A stretch of DNA of 7,627 nt. It comes from Verrucomicrobiota bacterium. Its GTDB lineage: Bacteria > Verrucomicrobiota > Verrucomicrobiia > Limisphaerales > UBA1096. How positions within the stretch are numbered: the first letter of the stretch is position 1; each line of letters begins with the position of its first letter. The stretch is from positions 1 through 7,627 of the forward strand of contig JASLKI010000366.1 in assembly GCA_030747575.1 (NCBI GenBank). The letters are read 5' to 3'. Positions 5,305-7,627 of this stretch are shown here, piece by piece. A program made the translations under genes and the position numbers. The notes under the pieces were generated by a model. The model was not told where the DNA came from, searched no databases, and was given only the letters and a program-made list of their open reading frames with translations.

Positions 5305-6213
5305 ATGAAACTTGATGGATTAATCGCCGCCGCGCACACGCCGATGCACGATGACTTTTCGGTAAACTATGAACGGGTGCAGGCGCAGGCGGAATACTTG
5401 GCCAAGCTGGGGGTGCGCGGCGTCTTCGTCGGCGGCACGACAGGCGAGTGCCAATCGCTGACGACCAGCGAGCGGCAAAAATTGTTCGAGGCCTGGGGCA
5501 GCGCGGCGCGGAACAACGGGCAATATTTCATTGCGCATGTGGGACACAATAGCCTGCCGGACGCACAGACACTGGTACGCGCGGCGAGCGGTTCGGGAGC
5601 CGACGTGATCTCAGCGATGGCTCCGACCTTTTTTAAGCCGGCCAACGCCGAGGCGCTTTGCGATTGGTTTGTCGAGGTGACTCGACCGGCCCCGGAGATG
5701 CCGTTTTACTTTTACGACATCCCGATGATGACCGGTGTCACCCTCGACACACGTGAGTTTATCGACTTGGCCAAGGAACGGTTGCCCAGGTTCGCGGGCG
5801 TCAAGTTCTCCAACTTCGACGATGACATGCTGCAGGCATGCGTGCGTAACAAAGGTGGATCTGTCTGCGTCCTTTACGGCATTGACCAGCGATTGCTGCA
5901 CGGGTTGAGCGTGGGCTGCCACGGCGCGGTGGGCAGCACTTATAACTTTTCCGCACCACTATACCGAAGGATTCAGGCCGCGTTCGATCAGGGTGACCTT
6001 GATGTGGCCAAGGCTCTTCAGGCGAAATCCGCCGAGATGATCAAACTGTTCATGGAGTGCGACTACCTGCCAACGGCCAAGGCGGTGATGGCGTTGGTCG
6101 GCATGGACTGCGGCCCGGTGCGCCCACCGCTGCAACGCCTGTCCCCTGCCAGCGTCGACCAGCTTCAGCGCGACCTCGACGCGATGGGTTTCTTCGACTG
6201 GGCAGTGAATTGA
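5305..6213 (+). CDS. nanA: N-acetylneuraminate lyase-like class I aldolase
   Basis: Encodes a 302-residue member of the DapA/NanA TIM-barrel aldolase family, of usual length. Such enzymes cleave or form pyruvate adducts through a Schiff base; the sialic acid lyase branch converts N-acetylneuraminate to N-acetylmannosamine and pyruvate. Visible motifs: GGTTGE (43-48, substrate carboxylate loop), YDIP with catalytic Tyr137, VKFS with Schiff-base Lys167, YGIDQ (191-195) and GAVGSTYN (207-214). KFS and GSTYN point to the neuraminate lyase branch rather than dihydrodipicolinate synthase. Where E. coli NanA has Asp-Glu (191-192), this protein has Asp-Gln (194-195), so another related substrate is possible. 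The ATG at 5305 starts exactly before the barrel's first strand (KLDGLIAAAHTPM); the frame is open upstream to 5137 but unlike the family. No good ribosome-binding site is visible. It ends 18 bases from the convergent regulator gene. Confidence 0.88.
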   Translation: MKLDGLIAAAHTPMHDDFSVNYERVQAQAEYLAKLGVRGVFVGGTTGECQSLTTSERQKLFEAWGSAARNNGQYFIAHVGHNSLPDAQTLVRAASGSGADVISAMAPTFFKPANAEALCDWFVEVTRPAPEMPFYFYDIPMMTGVTLDTREFIDLAKERLPRFAGVKFSNFDDDMLQACVRNKGGSVCVLYGIDQRLLHGLSVGCHGAVGSTYNFSAPLYRRIQAAFDQGDLDVAKALQAKSAEMIKLFMECDYLPTAKAVMALVGMDCGPVRPPLQRLSPASVDQLQRDLDAMGFFDWAVN

Positions 6214-6231
6214 CTTCACGCTTCCCGCTGC

Positions 6232-7131
6232 TCACGGCTCGCTGCCAACACGCCGACTGCGAAAACCGGACGGCGTCAGCCCGGTGTATTGCAGAAACAC
6301 GGTGCTAAAATACTGGCTCGAGTTGAAGCCTACCTCGAACGCAATCTCCGTCACTGGCCGTGATGTTTCCGACAGCAACCCCCGGGCGGCCTCCAGCCGG
6401 AGCCTCTGCAGATAGTCGTTTGGCGTCATGCCGGTGTTGGCGCGGAACAACTCAAAAAAACGGGAGCGACCGTAGCCGATGTGAGTGACGAGTTTCCCGA
6501 CGGAGAGAGGTTCGTTCAGGTGAGCGCGCATGTAGTCGATCGCTGCATTCACGATAAACTGCGAGTCCCTTGAGTCCACGGCGCCCAACTGCCTCGCCGC
6601 CCCCGAGATCGCCGAGCAAACATCGATCCGCAAGTCCGCCGCCGAAAGTTTATCGTCGTTTTGTTTTTTACCGCTTAACTTTCTGTTAAGTTGAACAATG
6701 GTTTGCCGCAAGGCCTGGCCAAGCGGATGCACGGTGAGGCTGTTCACCTTGAAGTGACGCCGCAACCAGCCTAGATCCCGGGTTGTGAACGGCGTGTTGC
6801 GCGTGGCTCCCCGTACGTCGAGCGCCAGCACGATGCCGATGAGCGTGGTTGGCATGCGCAAACCCTGCTCACCCCGGTGCATCACACCGGGCGGCACCAC
6901 CATGAAATGCCCCCCTGCCAACTCGATCGAATCACGATCCTGGAATTCGTAAACCGTCGCCCCATCCATCACAAAAAGCAGCTCAAACTGGTTGTGCGAA
7001 TGCCAGGGAACCCGCGACGCGGTGTGACTGAAAATCGCGGAGATAGACTTGACCAGCGACAAACCCACCTTCGTCCCGCTCACGCGGTCACGGATGCCGA
7101 TGTTGTCAGGCCTTGTGTGAGAATACGCCAT
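6232..7131 (-). CDS. AraC/XylS-family transcriptional regulator
   Basis: Encodes a 299-residue cytoplasmic regulator. The N-terminal half (about 42-105) is a cupin-type ligand-binding domain: PWHSHNQFELLFVMDG (42-57), then a GGHFMVVPPGVMHRG strand-turn (73-87), typical of AraC proteins that sense sugars or related small molecules. The C-terminal 100 residues hold two helix-turn-helix units: the first around LSVGKLVTHIGYGRSRFFELFR (209-230), the second with the family signature VTEIAFEVGFNSSQYFSTVF (260-279) followed by TGLTPSGFR. I prefer the ATG at 7131; an in-frame TTG lies two codons upstream at 7137. It faces away from the secreted-protein gene at 7243, with a 111-base shared upstream region, and converges on the lyase gene. 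That layout suggests it controls the divergent gene, possibly itself, and perhaps the lyase. The ligand is unknown. Confidence 0.93.
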   Translation of the reverse strand: MAYSHTRPDNIGIRDRVSGTKVGLSLVKSISAIFSHTASRVPWHSHNQFELLFVMDGATVYEFQDRDSIELAGGHFMVVPPGVMHRGEQGLRMPTTLIGIVLALDVRGATRNTPFTTRDLGWLRRHFKVNSLTVHPLGQALRQTIVQLNRKLSGKKQNDDKLSAADLRIDVCSAISGAARQLGAVDSRDSQFIVNAAIDYMRAHLNEPLSVGKLVTHIGYGRSRFFELFRANTGMTPNDYLQRLRLEAARGLLSETSRPVTEIAFEVGFNSSQYFSTVFLQYTGLTPSGFRSRRVGSEP

Positions 7132-7242
7132 GTTCAAAATAGTCCAACGGATTATTCTGCAAGACCGATTTAAACACTTAAGGCAGATTGTCTACAACTT
7201 TCTTGATCAAGCACTGCTAACAACCCCAAAAAACCTATCGCC
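7132..7242. promoter_or_regulatory. Divergent regulatory region between araC-type gene and secreted-protein gene
   Basis: This 111-base A/T-rich gap must hold the promoters of both divergent genes and is the natural site for AraC-protein binding. A perfect 10-base palindrome, CTTGATCAAG, lies at 7202-7211, about 30 bases before the plus-strand ATG. A weak plus-strand promoter can be drawn (TTAAAC, 17 bases, TACAAC), but both boxes are poor. No Shine-Dalgarno sequence is evident before either start codon. Confidence 0.4.
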
Positions 7243-7627
7243 ATGTACAAAAAACAAACAAACCGAATCAAGCGCGGCCTGTCAGCTCTGGCGCTGTCCG
7301 TCGCGACTTTCTGGGGCGTCACGAGCGCCGATGCACAAATTGTCATCGATGGGCACTTCGCCGATTGGGACGGAATTAACGCAGCCACAGTGAACGATGC
7401 CAAGGACATGGCCGACTCCAGCGGCGACATCCGCCAGATCCAAGCCCACGTCGAGGGGGGCAATCTCCACCTGTCGATGAGCGTCCACGGCCTCGCGGCC
7501 CCGTCGGTGGACGACACCCCCGAGGGCATGAAGAACCGCTACTACTACCATTGGCTGTTCGACACCGACAGCGACACGGCCACCGGCTTCAAGAACGACG
7601 CCTACGAGGGCACCCCCACCGGCTTGG
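7243..7627 (+). CDS. Secreted protein with DGxxxDW-type N-terminal domain (3' part beyond window)
   Basis: The frame is open from the ATG at 7243 to the window edge, giving 128 residues of a longer protein. Residues 1-31 form a clear signal peptide: basic KKQTNRIKR, hydrophobic GLSALALSVATFWGV, and an Ala-x-Ala cleavage site after ADA (29-31). The mature part opens with IVIDGHFADWDGI (33-45), a motif common at the start of extracellular beta-sandwich domains related to carbohydrate-binding module 9 and DOMON-like folds, and later has FDTDSDTATGF (106-116), whose spaced Asp residues (107, 109, 111) could bind calcium. The rest is unseen, so catalytic function cannot be stated. It is divergent from the AraC-type gene, which probably regulates it. 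Export to periplasm or outside is likely. Confidence 0.8.
   Translation, partial: MYKKQTNRIKRGLSALALSVATFWGVTSADAQIVIDGHFADWDGINAATVNDAKDMADSSGDIRQIQAHVEGGNLHLSMSVHGLAAPSVDDTPEGMKNRYYYHWLFDTDSDTATGFKNDAYEGTPTGL

Noticed and set aside
6205..6219. Hairpin GTGAA/TTCAC across the aldolase stop codon as a terminator
   Set aside because: The stem is only 5 pairs and no T run follows on either strand; only 18 bases separate the convergent genes, so real terminators, if present, are not visible here.

Overview
The window is bacterial, GC-rich and gene-dense. It consists of one long ribosomal-protein operon on the minus strand (1-4623) and an unrelated carbohydrate-metabolism region (5305-7627), separated by about 680 bases without a confident gene. 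The host is probably a member of the Verrucomicrobiota or a neighbouring PVC lineage. This is inferred from the flavour of the ribosomal proteins (for example the L2 N-terminus and its DHPMGGGEGR loop), the divergent AraC regulator / secreted DGxxxDW protein pair, and unusual lineage-style elaborations of L22 and L29. No marker gene here settles the taxonomy.

Region 1 (1-4623, minus strand): read in transcription order the genes are rplB (L2), rpsS (S19), rplV (L22), rpsC (S3), rplP (L16), rpmC (L29), rpsQ (S17), rplN (L14), rplX (L24) and rplE (L5, cut by the window edge). This is the distal part of the classical S10 operon running directly into the start of the spc operon. Every junction is 24 bases or less, with two junctions fused or overlapping (TAA|ATG at rplN/rplX, ATGA at rplX/rplE), so the whole block is probably one transcript. 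Two proteins are oddly built: L22 carries about 46 extra residues inside its globular domain, and L29 has a C-terminal extension of nearly 80 residues that more than doubles it. The usual upstream genes rpsJ-rplC-rplD-rplW are absent: rplB is the first gene, preceded by non-ribosomal DNA.

Region 2 (4624-5304): the rplB leader and promoter region. On the minus strand it holds a small hairpin that would pair up the likely rplB ribosome-binding site, a second hairpin followed by a T run, and a repeated A/T tract. The half nearer the lyase gene (about 4939-5304) has unusually open reading frames on both strands but no recognisable gene. It may be a decayed gene or simply a promoter region.

Region 3 (5305-7627): a complete N-acetylneuraminate-lyase-like aldolase (+), an AraC-family regulator (-) convergent with it, and, divergent from the regulator, the first 128 codons of a secreted protein with a DGxxxDW-type N-terminal domain (+). 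The arrangement suggests a small carbohydrate (possibly sialic acid) utilisation locus in which the AraC protein senses a ligand and controls the divergent secreted-protein gene. The lyase has Gln where the well-studied enzymes have the substrate-tail-binding Glu, so its true substrate is open.
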